Of a DNA stretch of 41,875 nt, positions 6,978 to 15,021 are shown one piece after another; position 1 is the stretch's first letter, and each line of letters begins with the position of its first letter. The notes beneath the pieces are model-generated. The model was not told the DNA's origin and did no database searches. It saw only the letters and a program-made list of their open reading frames with translations. The position numbers were made by a program, and so were the translations under genes. The DNA is from Microcaldota archaeon (lineage in GTDB: Archaea > Micrarchaeota > Micrarchaeia > Micrarchaeales > CABMGC01): NCBI GenBank assembly GCA_027345185.1, contig DAHWIK010000048.1:1-41875 (forward strand), read 5' to 3'.

Positions 6978-7996
6978 ATTTTCTCCAACATTGCATTGTA
7001 GTTCTTTGGCTTCCTGTTCCTCCATCCTCCTTTCTGATATACGTATGAAGCCAGTATCGGAAGTGCTATTGTAGCCTCTGAATATACCATCTGCGAGTAG
7101 GAGGTATCTACCTTCCCCCACGAGTGCGCCTCCTTTAGGGTAGAACCTGACAGTGCCCCGTCCCTCTCGTCTGCCACTGTTATCTGTATTGCGTATTTGT
7201 GCATTGGTACCCGCTTGTTAAGCATGTCTGCAGCAACTACTGTGTCCTGTGCGAAGTTCTTTGGAACTCCTCCTCCAATCATCAGCAGTCCGCTCTGCTT
7301 TGAGTCTATCTTTATCTTGGTAAGCTCAAGGAAATCCTTTGCAGAGTCTATTGAGACGTGGCTCTTTGGATTATCCCATTGGTGCTGGACGAGCCCGAAC
7401 CCCGCACTGCAGTCTGAAAACGCCGGAACGAATATCGGCATGCCCTTCTTGTATGCCTCAAGCACTACGGAATCATCCTTCTTGCCGTGCTTTGAGAGGT
7501 ATCTTCCCATCTCTTCTATGAACTCTCTAGATGAATATGGCTTGTGCTCAAGAGAGTTTGCTATCTCGCCTATGGTCCTGTCGCATACCCTTAACTCATC
7601 TTCACTTATATACGTGTCGTATATCCTGTCTACGGCATTTTTCCTTAGATCCTCATCATCGACCAGAGGCGTGCCTATGTAGTGGTCGAAACCTAATGCC
7701 TCAAAGAAATCCTGGTCGACAATTATTGCGCCGGTAGAGACTATCGCATCAACCATGTTGTTTGAAACCATCTGGTATACGAGCCTCTTGAGACCCGCGC
7801 TGAAAAGGGATCCTGCAAGGCATAGGATTATTGTGCAGTCCTTGTCGTTAACCATCTTGTTATATATCTTTGCCGCGTTTGCGAGGTTCCTGGATTGGAA
7901 GGCCATTGACGAGAATGAATCCACAAGGTCAACTACGTTGTCCGTCTCTATGTCGATATGGTTTATCTTTGATTTCAAGTACTTTCCAGATTTCAA
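6974..7996 (-). CDS. Deoxyhypusine synthase family protein
   Basis: 340 residues of the deoxyhypusine synthase fold. Seen: the NAD-binding region (LCLAGSLFSAGLKRLV, VSTGAIIVDQD), PIFVPAFSDCSAGFGL, IGGGVPKNF, and EAHSWGKV holding the active-site lysine of the family. The enzyme transfers an aminobutyl group from spermidine, in eukaryotes to a lysine of eIF5A. The C-terminal part (QMVYSEATIALPILASYVYQKGGWRNR) looks to me like a clade of bacterial DHS-like proteins, some of which make homospermidine from polyamines. So it may act on aIF5A, on putrescine, or both. The start is TTG at 7996, with a minus-strand TATA box at 8034-8042. It is the first gene of the operon with aguB and aguA. Confidence 0.88.
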   Translation of the reverse strand: MKSGKYLKSKINHIDIETDNVVDLVDSFSSMAFQSRNLANAAKIYNKMVNDKDCTIILCLAGSLFSAGLKRLVYQMVSNNMVDAIVSTGAIIVDQDFFEALGFDHYIGTPLVDDEDLRKNAVDRIYDTYISEDELRVCDRTIGEIANSLEHKPYSSREFIEEMGRYLSKHGKKDDSVVLEAYKKGMPIFVPAFSDCSAGFGLVQHQWDNPKSHVSIDSAKDFLELTKIKIDSKQSGLLMIGGGVPKNFAQDTVVAADMLNKRVPMHKYAIQITVADERDGALSGSTLKEAHSWGKVDTSYSQMVYSEATIALPILASYVYQKGGWRNRKPKNYNAMLEKI

Positions 7997-8033
7997 CTAA
8001 TCTACCACGATAAAGGATTTGCTCTTCTCAGCC

Positions 8034-8042
8034 TTTTATATT
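8034..8042 (-). promoter_or_regulatory. TATA box of the agmatine/DHS operon
   Basis: Minus-strand AATATAAAA. Its centre is about 42 nt before the TTG start at 7996, leaving a leader of roughly 15 nt. Confidence 0.55.
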
Positions 8043-8073
8043 TTTCTACTTTCCATGTCATGGTTTTCTGGCT

Positions 8074-8646
8074 TTAATCCCTTAAAGCAGACATTGAGTG
8101 CACGAACTTTTCAGCAAATAATACCTCTTCTGCGAATACGCTTCCACTAAGGCCAATCTGGTCAAAGCATGCTCTAGCCCTGTCTAGGTCATGTTTATGC
8201 TCACTTGAGGACAGATAATCTCCGGTTCTTGAATGAACGGCTTTATGGCATGCTGATGCGTTAAGGTAGTTCCTTCCTGCGGCGTAAAGTTCATCAACGA
8301 ACTTGGTTTGCACGGGATTGGACTTCGATATATTTACGAGTATGTCACTTGATCTTTCAAAGGATCTTGCTGCTTTCCAATGCGCTTCGGACTTCAGGAA
8401 GTTTACTGCGGCCGCATCATATAGCTTTGCCGCTTCTGCTAGGAGACCCTGGGTCCCAGCCCCAGTTTGGCAGGAAAGCCTCCCTCTCAACGTCCACTTG
8501 CCTTTGGCTCTAGCCTCCAGAGCAGCGGCGTTTTTAAATAGGGATAGCGACTTCTTTTGTGCAGGCAGCTCCCTGAATACGCTTGCCATGTCATGAATCC
8601 TTGCTCTTGCCTGTTGCGACGCTCTACTCAATACGTTGGTTTCCAT
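8074..8646 (-). CDS. Alpha-helical (TPR/SNAP-like) hypothetical protein
   Basis: 190 residues, almost wholly predicted helix, rich in Ala, Ser, Lys and Glu. Repeating helix pairs such as LAEAAKLYDAAAVNFLKSEAHWKAARSFERSSDI and VDELYAAGRNYLNASACHKAV recall TPR or SNAP-type solenoids, which bind other proteins. No catalytic motif is seen. It begins 8 bases after NAD kinase and is the last gene of the pyruvate dehydrogenase operon, so it may be a partner or regulator of that complex; this is inference from position only. Three Cys are scattered without metal-site spacing. Confidence 0.65.
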   Translation of the reverse strand: METNVLSRASQQARARIHDMASVFRELPAQKKSLSLFKNAAALEARAKGKWTLRGRLSCQTGAGTQGLLAEAAKLYDAAAVNFLKSEAHWKAARSFERSSDILVNISKSNPVQTKFVDELYAAGRNYLNASACHKAVHSRTGDYLSSSEHKHDLDRARACFDQIGLSGSVFAEEVLFAEKFVHSMSALRD

Positions 8647-8654
8647 GTTTTCGC

Positions 8655-9416
8655 TTATATAGTCATTCTGCTCCGCACTATCCTGTCAAGTTTTCTTGCT
8701 AGGTCTTCTATTTTACTCTTTACACGAACTATCTTAAGCTCTTTCTCCGAAACCCTTACCCTGAATGAGTCGCCTGGTTTTAGCTCTGCTATTTCGGTAC
8801 CATCGTACCTGAGTAGACCATTGTACTTGACTATCTCTATCTCTATTATCTTAGATGAGTCTACAACTATTGGATTGCGATACGGACCATCTACGTTGAG
8901 GAAGGTTAGGCACATCACGTTTGGTATGAGCAGTATGGGTCCGCCTGCGGATTTGTTGTAGGCAGTTGATCCTATAGAGCTTGTTATAAGTATGCCGTCC
9001 CCGCTCATGACATATGGGTATATCTCATACCTCTTGCCTTTCTTTATCTCGTATATCTTGAAGCTTACCTCTTCGAGCACATTATGGAGCAGAGCCTCAT
9101 TCACTGCATAATATCTCTTCCCTTTGTGAGATATCTCCATCTTGTTCTCAAGTTTCTCTACGTAGTAATCGTTGTTCTTAAGCGACTTGATCACGAGGTC
9201 GATGTCATCAAGGTTTACGTCCGAATAGTAGCCTATGCTCCCCCTCTCTTCGCTGCGTATCGGGAGTATGGGCCCGGAATATTCTTTTGCAGCCTTTACG
9301 AATGTTCCATCTCCGCCAACTGCAATGCATATGTCACCGTTGTTTGATAACTTGAATGCCTTGTACAGCGGCTTTAGCTGTCTGTATTCCTTGTTCTTGA
9401 CTATCTTTATCAGCAT
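8655..9416 (-). CDS. NAD kinase
   Basis: 253 residues. The signature GGDGT (in ICIAVGGDGTFVKA) near residue 30 and the later NEALLHN block are the diacylglycerol/NAD-kinase-type motifs, followed by GDGILITSSIGSTAYNKSAGGPI, which is the conserved ATP-NAD kinase segment. The enzyme phosphorylates NAD to NADP. The track start at 9458 runs into lpdA; the ATG at 9416, 4 bases after the lpdA stop, is preferred. It is embedded in the PDH operon between E3 and a helical orphan, which suggests that NADP supply is set together with pyruvate oxidation. Confidence 0.9.
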   Translation of the reverse strand: MLIKIVKNKEYRQLKPLYKAFKLSNNGDICIAVGGDGTFVKAAKEYSGPILPIRSEERGSIGYYSDVNLDDIDLVIKSLKNNDYYVEKLENKMEISHKGKRYYAVNEALLHNVLEEVSFKIYEIKKGKRYEIYPYVMSGDGILITSSIGSTAYNKSAGGPILLIPNVMCLTFLNVDGPYRNPIVVDSSKIIEIEIVKYNGLLRYDGTEIAELKPGDSFRVRVSEKELKIVRVKSKIEDLARKLDRIVRSRMTI

Positions 9417-9420
9417 GAAA

Positions 9421-10785
9421 TCATTTTTTCCCGTAATAGAAGTGTATGGGTCTGTCAAGTGCTGCTTCTGCGACCTCCTGCATGAGCTCCGAGAATGTTG
9501 GATGCGGATGTATCGTGTCTGCTATGTCCTCCAGAGTTGCTCCCATCTCTATTGCAAGTACGGCCTCAGATATCATTGCGTTTGCATCTTGAGATACAAT
9601 CTCCACACCCCTGACCAGACCATTTGAATCGTAGGCAATCTTTATGAAACCGTTCGTATTATTAAGTGCTATGGCGCGTCCAAGCGCAGTAAGGGGAAAC
9701 TTCTTTATGCTTACTTCTTCACCATCAAGCCTGCCTGCAATTGCAATCTCTGGGTCTGAAAATATCACTGCTGGGATTACGGCGTTCTCAAAGGCGTCGT
9801 TCTTTCCTGCCGCTACCTCTGCTGCAATCTCTCCCTGCCTTATCGCCTTGTGGGCAAGAAGGGGCTCGCCTATCACGTCACCTATCGCAAGTATGTTGGG
9901 ATCTGTTGTCCGCAGGGACGAATCTGTCTTTATAAATCCGTTTTCGTCAAGCGTGACCTTGGTGTTCTGAAGGCCCAGCCCATTGGTATAAGGTACCAGG
10001 CCAACGGCAGACACTATTACATCTGCTGTTATTGAATCCCCACTGCTCAGGCTCACGTCTTTTCCTTGGTGTGATTGCGGCGTGGTGTCGGTATGGACAG
10101 TCACGCCTAATTCCTGCATCCTCCTCTTCACAAGGGATACTGCCTCTTTGTCGAATTTTGAAAGAACGTCTGAATGCGCTATGATGTCCACTTTGGTGCC
10201 TAATTTAGCGTATAATGTGCCTATCTCAACTGCAACGTATCCTGCCCCGATTATTACCATGCTCTTTGGTATGGTCTGGAGCATCAACGCCTCCTTATAA
10301 TCTATTATATCGTCATTGAAGTCGAATCCTGGAAGCGCTTTTGATTCAGAGCCCGTGGCTATTATAGCCTTCTTGAAATCCAACTCCTCTCCGTTAGTGA
10401 GCTGCACTGCGCTTGAAGAGAGGAATGTTCCCTGGTCCTTTACGACCTCTATGTTGTTTGATTTGCAAAGGTATTCTACGCCCAGCTCAAGCTTCTTTGA
10501 TACATCCATCCTCCACTGGTACATCTTTTCCGCGTCTATGCTTACCTCGCTCGCCTTTATCCCGAACTTCTCCGAATGGGTCATTTCATAGAACAGGTCA
10601 GCTATGTGTATGAGCGTCTTGGAGGGTATGCATGCATAGTTCAGGCAGTGGCCGCCCATCTTGTTCTTCTCCACTATCACCGTGTTCATCCCGAGCTGGG
10701 ATGCCCTTATTGCAGATACATATCCGCCTACGCCTCCGCCTATCACTGCAAGGTCGACATTTTCAGGAAGGGAGCCCATAACCAT
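9421..10785 (-). CDS. lpdA: Dihydrolipoamide dehydrogenase (E3)
   Basis: About 454 residues of the FAD-dependent disulfide reductase family. VIGGGVGGYVSAIRA is the FAD loop, GGHCLNYACIPSK holds the redox-active cysteine pair (CLNYAC where most members have CLNxGC), VIIGAGYVAVEIG is the NAD loop, and HPHPTFSEL near the C-terminus carries the catalytic His-Pro-Glu region. It reoxidises the lipoyl arm of E2 and makes NADH. The track start is TTG at 10797, overlapping the E2 stop; the ATG at 10785, four bases after that stop, is preferred. Confidence 0.93.
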   Translation of the reverse strand: MVMGSLPENVDLAVIGGGVGGYVSAIRASQLGMNTVIVEKNKMGGHCLNYACIPSKTLIHIADLFYEMTHSEKFGIKASEVSIDAEKMYQWRMDVSKKLELGVEYLCKSNNIEVVKDQGTFLSSSAVQLTNGEELDFKKAIIATGSESKALPGFDFNDDIIDYKEALMLQTIPKSMVIIGAGYVAVEIGTLYAKLGTKVDIIAHSDVLSKFDKEAVSLVKRRMQELGVTVHTDTTPQSHQGKDVSLSSGDSITADVIVSAVGLVPYTNGLGLQNTKVTLDENGFIKTDSSLRTTDPNILAIGDVIGEPLLAHKAIRQGEIAAEVAAGKNDAFENAVIPAVIFSDPEIAIAGRLDGEEVSIKKFPLTALGRAIALNNTNGFIKIAYDSNGLVRGVEIVSQDANAMISEAVLAIEMGATLEDIADTIHPHPTFSELMQEVAEAALDRPIHFYYGKK

Positions 10786-10789
10786 GATT

Positions 10790-12031
10790 TCATCCAAGAA
10801 TTTCGAGGAATTCCGGATCCTCCAGGTATTTTATCAGTGCATTTCCGAACTTCACCGCTTCGGCCCCGTCTACAACCCTGTGATCAAATACGAGTGAGAA
10901 AGGCAGTATCTTTGCTGGCTTTATCTCTCCGTTTTCGACTATTGGCATGTCCTTTATCATGCCAGCGCCGAGTATACCGACATCCGGGTGGTTTATTATC
11001 GGCACGGAGAGGAATCCGCCGCCGAGGCTGCCTATGTTTGTTATAGTGAATGTCGTGTCGCGCATCTCATCTATAGTTATCGTCTGCTTGCTTATCTTTT
11101 CATGCAGTTCCTGTATCTCTTTTGCAATCTCCACGATATTTTTCTTGTCTGCATTTTTTATTACGACTACTTTCAATCCGTCAGGGGCCTCTGCTGCAAG
11201 GCCTATGTTGTAGTATTTCTTTACTATTATCTCCTGTTTGTCCCTGTCGTAGCTCGAGTTCGCCATCGGATTCTCCTTCAGCGCCTCTACTGTTGATTTT
11301 ATTATGAATGGCAGGAAGGTAAGCTTAACCCCCAATTTCTCCACATTAGGCTTCTCCCTCTTAACTATGTTGTATAGATTTGTCGCGTTGATCAGATCCA
11401 TATGCGTGAATGTTGGTATTGACAGGGAAAGCTCTACATTCTTTGCTATTGCCTTCCTAGTCTGCGACATTGGAACACGCTCTATCTCGCCTGCATGATT
11501 GCCTTCAATCACTTCTGGAGATTTTGCTACCTGCTGCTGCGGGCCGGACGCCTTGCTTGCGAAGTTCTTAATGTCGTTCTCAAGAATCCTTCCTCCAGGG
11601 CCTGTCCCTGCTACCTTTGATATGTCTATGTTATTGTCCCTTGCGAGCTTCCTTACGTTGGGTGTTGCAATCACCTCCTGCGGATGAGGCTGCTGTGGAG
11701 TATTATTCTCTACTCTCTGTGCCTCTGGCTGCATGTTGGATTTGGCTGGTTGCGTGGCAGGTGACCGCTGTGGTACGTGACCTATGTTGTTCAGTTCAGA
11801 TTCCTCGCCTATGTATGCTAGGGTGTCTCCAACGTGGACTATGGAATCGTTGGGCACGTTTATCTTTATCTTCCCTGATATTGGGGATGGCGCATTGACC
11901 ACTGCCTTGTCAGTCTCCACCTGCACAACTGGTTCGTCTTCCCTAACCGTGTCGCCGTCATTGACAAGCCACTTCTGCACGTGGCCCTCCGTTATTCCCT
12001 CTCCTACATCAACAAATTTAATCTCTTTCAA
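10790..12031 (-). CDS. pdhC: 2-oxoacid dehydrogenase E2 (lipoamide acyltransferase)
   Basis: 413 residues in the classical order: one N-terminal lipoyl domain with the lipoylated lysine in ETDKAVVNAP (about residue 43), a Pro/Gln/Asn-rich linker, an E1/E3-binding domain (ATPNVRKLARDNNIDISKV, about residues 122-158), and the catalytic core ending in FDHRVVDGAEA with the active His and Asp. It transfers the acyl group from lipoamide to CoA. It starts with TTG at 12031, four bases after the E1beta stop. Lipoate must be attached by a ligase that is not in this window. Confidence 0.93.
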   Translation of the reverse strand: MKEIKFVDVGEGITEGHVQKWLVNDGDTVREDEPVVQVETDKAVVNAPSPISGKIKINVPNDSIVHVGDTLAYIGEESELNNIGHVPQRSPATQPAKSNMQPEAQRVENNTPQQPHPQEVIATPNVRKLARDNNIDISKVAGTGPGGRILENDIKNFASKASGPQQQVAKSPEVIEGNHAGEIERVPMSQTRKAIAKNVELSLSIPTFTHMDLINATNLYNIVKREKPNVEKLGVKLTFLPFIIKSTVEALKENPMANSSYDRDKQEIIVKKYYNIGLAAEAPDGLKVVVIKNADKKNIVEIAKEIQELHEKISKQTITIDEMRDTTFTITNIGSLGGGFLSVPIINHPDVGILGAGMIKDMPIVENGEIKPAKILPFSLVFDHRVVDGAEAVKFGNALIKYLEDPEFLEILG

Positions 12032-12035
12032 AAAA

Positions 12036-13001
12036 TCACACCGACATTATCTTGTCTATCGAATTTGATATCTTCCTATCGTTTGGTATATAGAACTTCT
12101 CGTATCCTGGGAACGGATATGGTAGGCTGTCTGAAGCCACTCTGAGTATTGGCGCCTTCAGCTCGAACATACCCTTCTCTGCTATCCTTGCGGATATCTC
12201 TGCGCCAACACCGAAGCTAAGAGGCGCTTCGTGAACTATGATCACCCGTCCTGTCTTCTTCGCGCTGTTTAGTATTGTCTCCTCGTCTAATGGATTTATT
12301 GTCCTTAGGTCTATTATCTCTGCGTCAACCTTCTTTTTGTCCACAACATTTTTTACAACGTTGACCATGGTTCCATATGTGATTATTGATAGGTCATTGC
12401 CCGCTTTTATCACGTTTGACTTTCCTATCGGAACTTCGTATGCTTCATCAGGAATCTCCTGCTTGAAGAGGCGGTATAGCCTTGTTGGTTCAAGGAATAA
12501 TACTGGGTCTTCCATCCTTGCGGCCTTAATAAGGAGGCCCTTTGCATCGTATGGCGTTGAAGGCTCCACCACGATCAGGCCACCTATGTGTGAATAAAGC
12601 GCTTCTGGGCTCTCAGAGTGGTGCTCCAGCGTCCTTACCCCTCCGCTTACAGGAGTGCGGATTGTCATGGGTACCTTAAATGTGGACCTTGACCTTGACC
12701 TATATCTTGCGGCGTGGTTGACTATCTGGCTGAATGAGAGGTACATAAAGCCTGCAAACTGGACCTCCGGTATCGGATGCATTCCTGAAAGTGCCATGCC
12801 TATCGAAGTGCCGATTATCCCAGATTCCGCAAGAGGGGTGTCTATTACCCTCCCCTCCCCGAACTTGTCTATAAGGCCTTCTGTTACCCTGAATACTCCG
12901 CCGTCCCTTCCGACGTCCTCCCCTAGCAGCACGATATCGTTGTTCTCCTTCATGCTGAGCTCAAGGGCATTGTTTATTGCTGATACCATGTTCACTAGCA
13001 T
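12036..13001 (-). CDS. pdhB: 2-oxoacid dehydrogenase E1 beta subunit
   Basis: 321 residues, the usual length. Seen: ENNDIVLLGEDVGRDGGVFRVT (Glu that activates thiamine diphosphate), RVIDTPLAESGIIG, EVQFAGFMY, GGLIVVEPSTPYDAKGLL and IVHEAPLSFGVGAEI. It forms the alpha2beta2 thiamine-dependent E1 with the gene just upstream and decarboxylates the 2-oxoacid. Its ATG directly follows the TGA of E1alpha with no gap, which suggests coupled translation and equal dosage. Confidence 0.93.
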   Translation of the reverse strand: MLVNMVSAINNALELSMKENNDIVLLGEDVGRDGGVFRVTEGLIDKFGEGRVIDTPLAESGIIGTSIGMALSGMHPIPEVQFAGFMYLSFSQIVNHAARYRSRSRSTFKVPMTIRTPVSGGVRTLEHHSESPEALYSHIGGLIVVEPSTPYDAKGLLIKAARMEDPVLFLEPTRLYRLFKQEIPDEAYEVPIGKSNVIKAGNDLSIITYGTMVNVVKNVVDKKKVDAEIIDLRTINPLDEETILNSAKKTGRVIIVHEAPLSFGVGAEISARIAEKGMFELKAPILRVASDSLPYPFPGYEKFYIPNDRKISNSIDKIMSV

Positions 13002-14075
13002 TCATTCACCCTGCCAGAAGTTGTTGGCTTCAGAGTCCTTTAATTCATAGTCCAGAGTCTCTGGAACGAAGCTGTAAAGATTCTGGAACATCGACTTGGG
13101 GTCTGGCTTGAAACCTTCGGCTATTTCAACTTCAGCATCTATGAGCTTCTTCTGCTCCTCGACCGCCTGGGCCTCTATCTGGTCGCTCCACAGGCCCTTC
13201 TTTGTAAGGTAAAGCTTCATCCTAAGTATAGGATCCTTCTTCGCCCACTCTTCGACTTCCGCTGCATTCCTGTACTTGTTCGGATCGTCAGATGTGGTGT
13301 GCATACCGGCCCGGTATGTTATGCATTCTATTACGGTAGGACCATTTGCAGCATTCTTCAATGCCTCTGCAGTAGCCTTGTACACTGCAACGGCGTCATT
13401 TCCGTCTACCTGCATTCCTGGTATGCCTGCTGCTAATGCCTTTTGTGCAAGGGTCTCTGCAGCCGTCTGCTTTGACCTTGGTATTGATATGGCCCACTGG
13501 TTGTTCTGTATGATTATTACTAATGGCGCTCGCCACACACCTGCAAAATTTATGGCCTCATAAAAGTCACCTTCAGACGTTCCTCCATCTCCTACATACG
13601 CTATCACTGCGTTTCCTGTCTTCTTGTACTTTTGTGCGAAAGCCATTCCAACAGAGTGGGGCATCTGGGTGCCCACTGGGACTGACATTGGAAATCCGCG
13701 AACTTCTGGGGGTATCATGTTTCCCTCTTCAAAGCCCATCCAGTACATGTAGAAAAGGTGAAGTGGCAGTCCTCTTGCAAAATAGACTCCGTGCTGCCTG
13801 AATGCAGGAACGAATATGTCATTTTTTCTCATTGCGGCAGCCGTCCCTATATTGACTGCTTCCTCTCCTAGGCTTGGAGCATATGTGGCAGATCTGCCCT
13901 GCCTTTGCAGGCTGACGGCCTTCTGGTCGGCGTTTCTGGTCAACAGCATCAGCTTTAGCATCTCTACTAATTTATCATCGGTTAGCTCTGCCGGAAAGAG
14001 GCCAGAATCAACATTCCCAAGCTCGTCCATTATTTGAAGGTACTGTATTTTTCCTTCGAATGCGTCTCTTATCAA
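13002..14075 (-). CDS. pdhA: 2-oxoacid (pyruvate) dehydrogenase E1 alpha subunit
   Basis: About 357 residues. The thiamine diphosphate motif is GDGGTSEGDFYEAINFAGVWRAP...NNQWAIS (GDG...NN). The regions FVPAFRQHGVYF, the Ser-containing loop region AGMHTTSDDPNKYR and LQRQGRSATYAPSLGEEA resemble Bacillus-type pyruvate dehydrogenase E1 alpha. Family similarity begins at YLQIMDELGNV, upstream of the first good ATG (14030), so the TTG at 14075 is chosen; a minus-strand TTATATC box lies just upstream. The track start at 14198 adds unrelated residues. Pyruvate is the most likely substrate, but branched-chain 2-oxoacids cannot be excluded. Confidence 0.9.
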   Translation of the reverse strand: MIRDAFEGKIQYLQIMDELGNVDSGLFPAELTDDKLVEMLKLMLLTRNADQKAVSLQRQGRSATYAPSLGEEAVNIGTAAAMRKNDIFVPAFRQHGVYFARGLPLHLFYMYWMGFEEGNMIPPEVRGFPMSVPVGTQMPHSVGMAFAQKYKKTGNAVIAYVGDGGTSEGDFYEAINFAGVWRAPLVIIIQNNQWAISIPRSKQTAAETLAQKALAAGIPGMQVDGNDAVAVYKATAEALKNAANGPTVIECITYRAGMHTTSDDPNKYRNAAEVEEWAKKDPILRMKLYLTKKGLWSDQIEAQAVEEQKKLIDAEVEIAEGFKPDPKSMFQNLYSFVPETLDYELKDSEANNFWQGE

Positions 14076-14215
14076 GGATACCGCCAATAAGATATAACTG
14101 AATAGGCATTTATTGTTTGCGTAGGTTAGTTTGTATCTCCATCTCCGAAAACTCGCTACAAATAAGCTTAAATCTGTTTTGGACGCATCTTTATTCATTT
14201 AAAGAGTACGATTAT

Positions 14216-14953
14216 TTGGATGCTTTGATATTGTGCGGCGGATTTGCAACCAGGTTAGAGCCGATAACGTTTTTTGTTCCGAAGCCTTTGCTCCCCATAG
14301 GGGGAAGGCCAATTCTCGACCATATAGTGGACTGTGTAGCAGCGTTGGGAGTTGAAAGGATAGTGCTTTCCACAAATAGAAAATTCAACGGCCAGTTTGA
14401 GTACTGGGCAAAGAACAAGATGTCGGCAGGATTCGGTAAAAAGATAGAGATAGTTGATGAGCCGTCTATGCACCACAGGGAAAAATTCGGGGCGATCAAG
14501 GGAATAAATTACACGATAAGCCGTGCCAAATTGGCAGAAGATCTGCTGATAGTTGCAGGAGACAATTTCTTTACGTTCAGCCTTGTTAAGCTTGTAGATG
14601 AATTCAAAAAATCCAGAAAAGCCACTATAGCGGTTCATGACATCAAGTTGTCTGAGGATGCCAAGAGGTTTGGTGTGGTGATTATGAAAGGGAATAGCGT
14701 AGAGGGTTTTGAGGAGAAGCCGTGGTCACCAAAATCGTCTCTGATAAGCACAGGCATCTATCTGTTCCCTAAGGAACTGCTTGGGAAATTCAACGAATAC
14801 GTAAACGATGGAAACAACCCCGATGCTCCTGGCTATTTTCTCCAGTGGCTTATAGGCAAGGAGAAGGTGCACGGAGTAGTTTACAGGGAAGCGTGGTATG
14901 ACATAGGGACTGTAGATACATACAAAAAGGTATTCGACGCTTATCTGAACTAA
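14216..14953 (+). CDS. Sugar-phosphate nucleotidyltransferase
   Basis: 245 residues. The N-terminal ALILCGGFATRLEPIT...PKPLLPIGGRPILDHI is the nucleotide-binding loop of NDP-sugar pyrophosphorylases; VAGDNFF is the metal-binding Asp region, and EEKPWSPKSSLISTGIYLF and the AWYDIGTVDTYKK end fit the family. It makes an NDP-sugar from a sugar-1-phosphate and NTP. The track start at 14117 gives 33 unrelated residues; TTG at 14216 puts the start at the normal family N-terminus (LDALILCGG). A TTATTCATTTAAAG box about 20 nt upstream supports a leaderless TTG start. The exact sugar is unknown. Confidence 0.85.
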   Translation: MDALILCGGFATRLEPITFFVPKPLLPIGGRPILDHIVDCVAALGVERIVLSTNRKFNGQFEYWAKNKMSAGFGKKIEIVDEPSMHHREKFGAIKGINYTISRAKLAEDLLIVAGDNFFTFSLVKLVDEFKKSRKATIAVHDIKLSEDAKRFGVVIMKGNSVEGFEEKPWSPKSSLISTGIYLFPKELLGKFNEYVNDGNNPDAPGYFLQWLIGKEKVHGVVYREAWYDIGTVDTYKKVFDAYLN

Positions 14954-14958
14954 TACTT

Positions 14959-14999
14959 GACAATTCCACCCATCGCCAAGCGGCGTGGGATTCCTTGTC
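14959..14999. repeat. Long imperfect hairpin between convergent genes
   Basis: GACAA and TTGTC form the outer arms, CCCA-t-CGCC / GGCG-TGGG the inner stem, loop AAGC. It fills the 68-bp gap between two convergent genes and may end both transcripts. The flanks TTGACAATTCC...TGGGATTCC resemble the hairpin at 32738 and IS200/IS605 right ends, so a decayed element end is the alternative. Confidence 0.5.
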
Positions 15000-15021
15000 T
15001 AGATTAGATGATTATGGCCCT

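Noticed and set aside
13002-14198. Full-length start of the E1 alpha ORF at 14198
   Set aside because: The extra N-terminal residues (SLFVASFRRWRYKL...) have no family similarity and lie upstream of the probable TATA box; the TTG at 14075 fits better.
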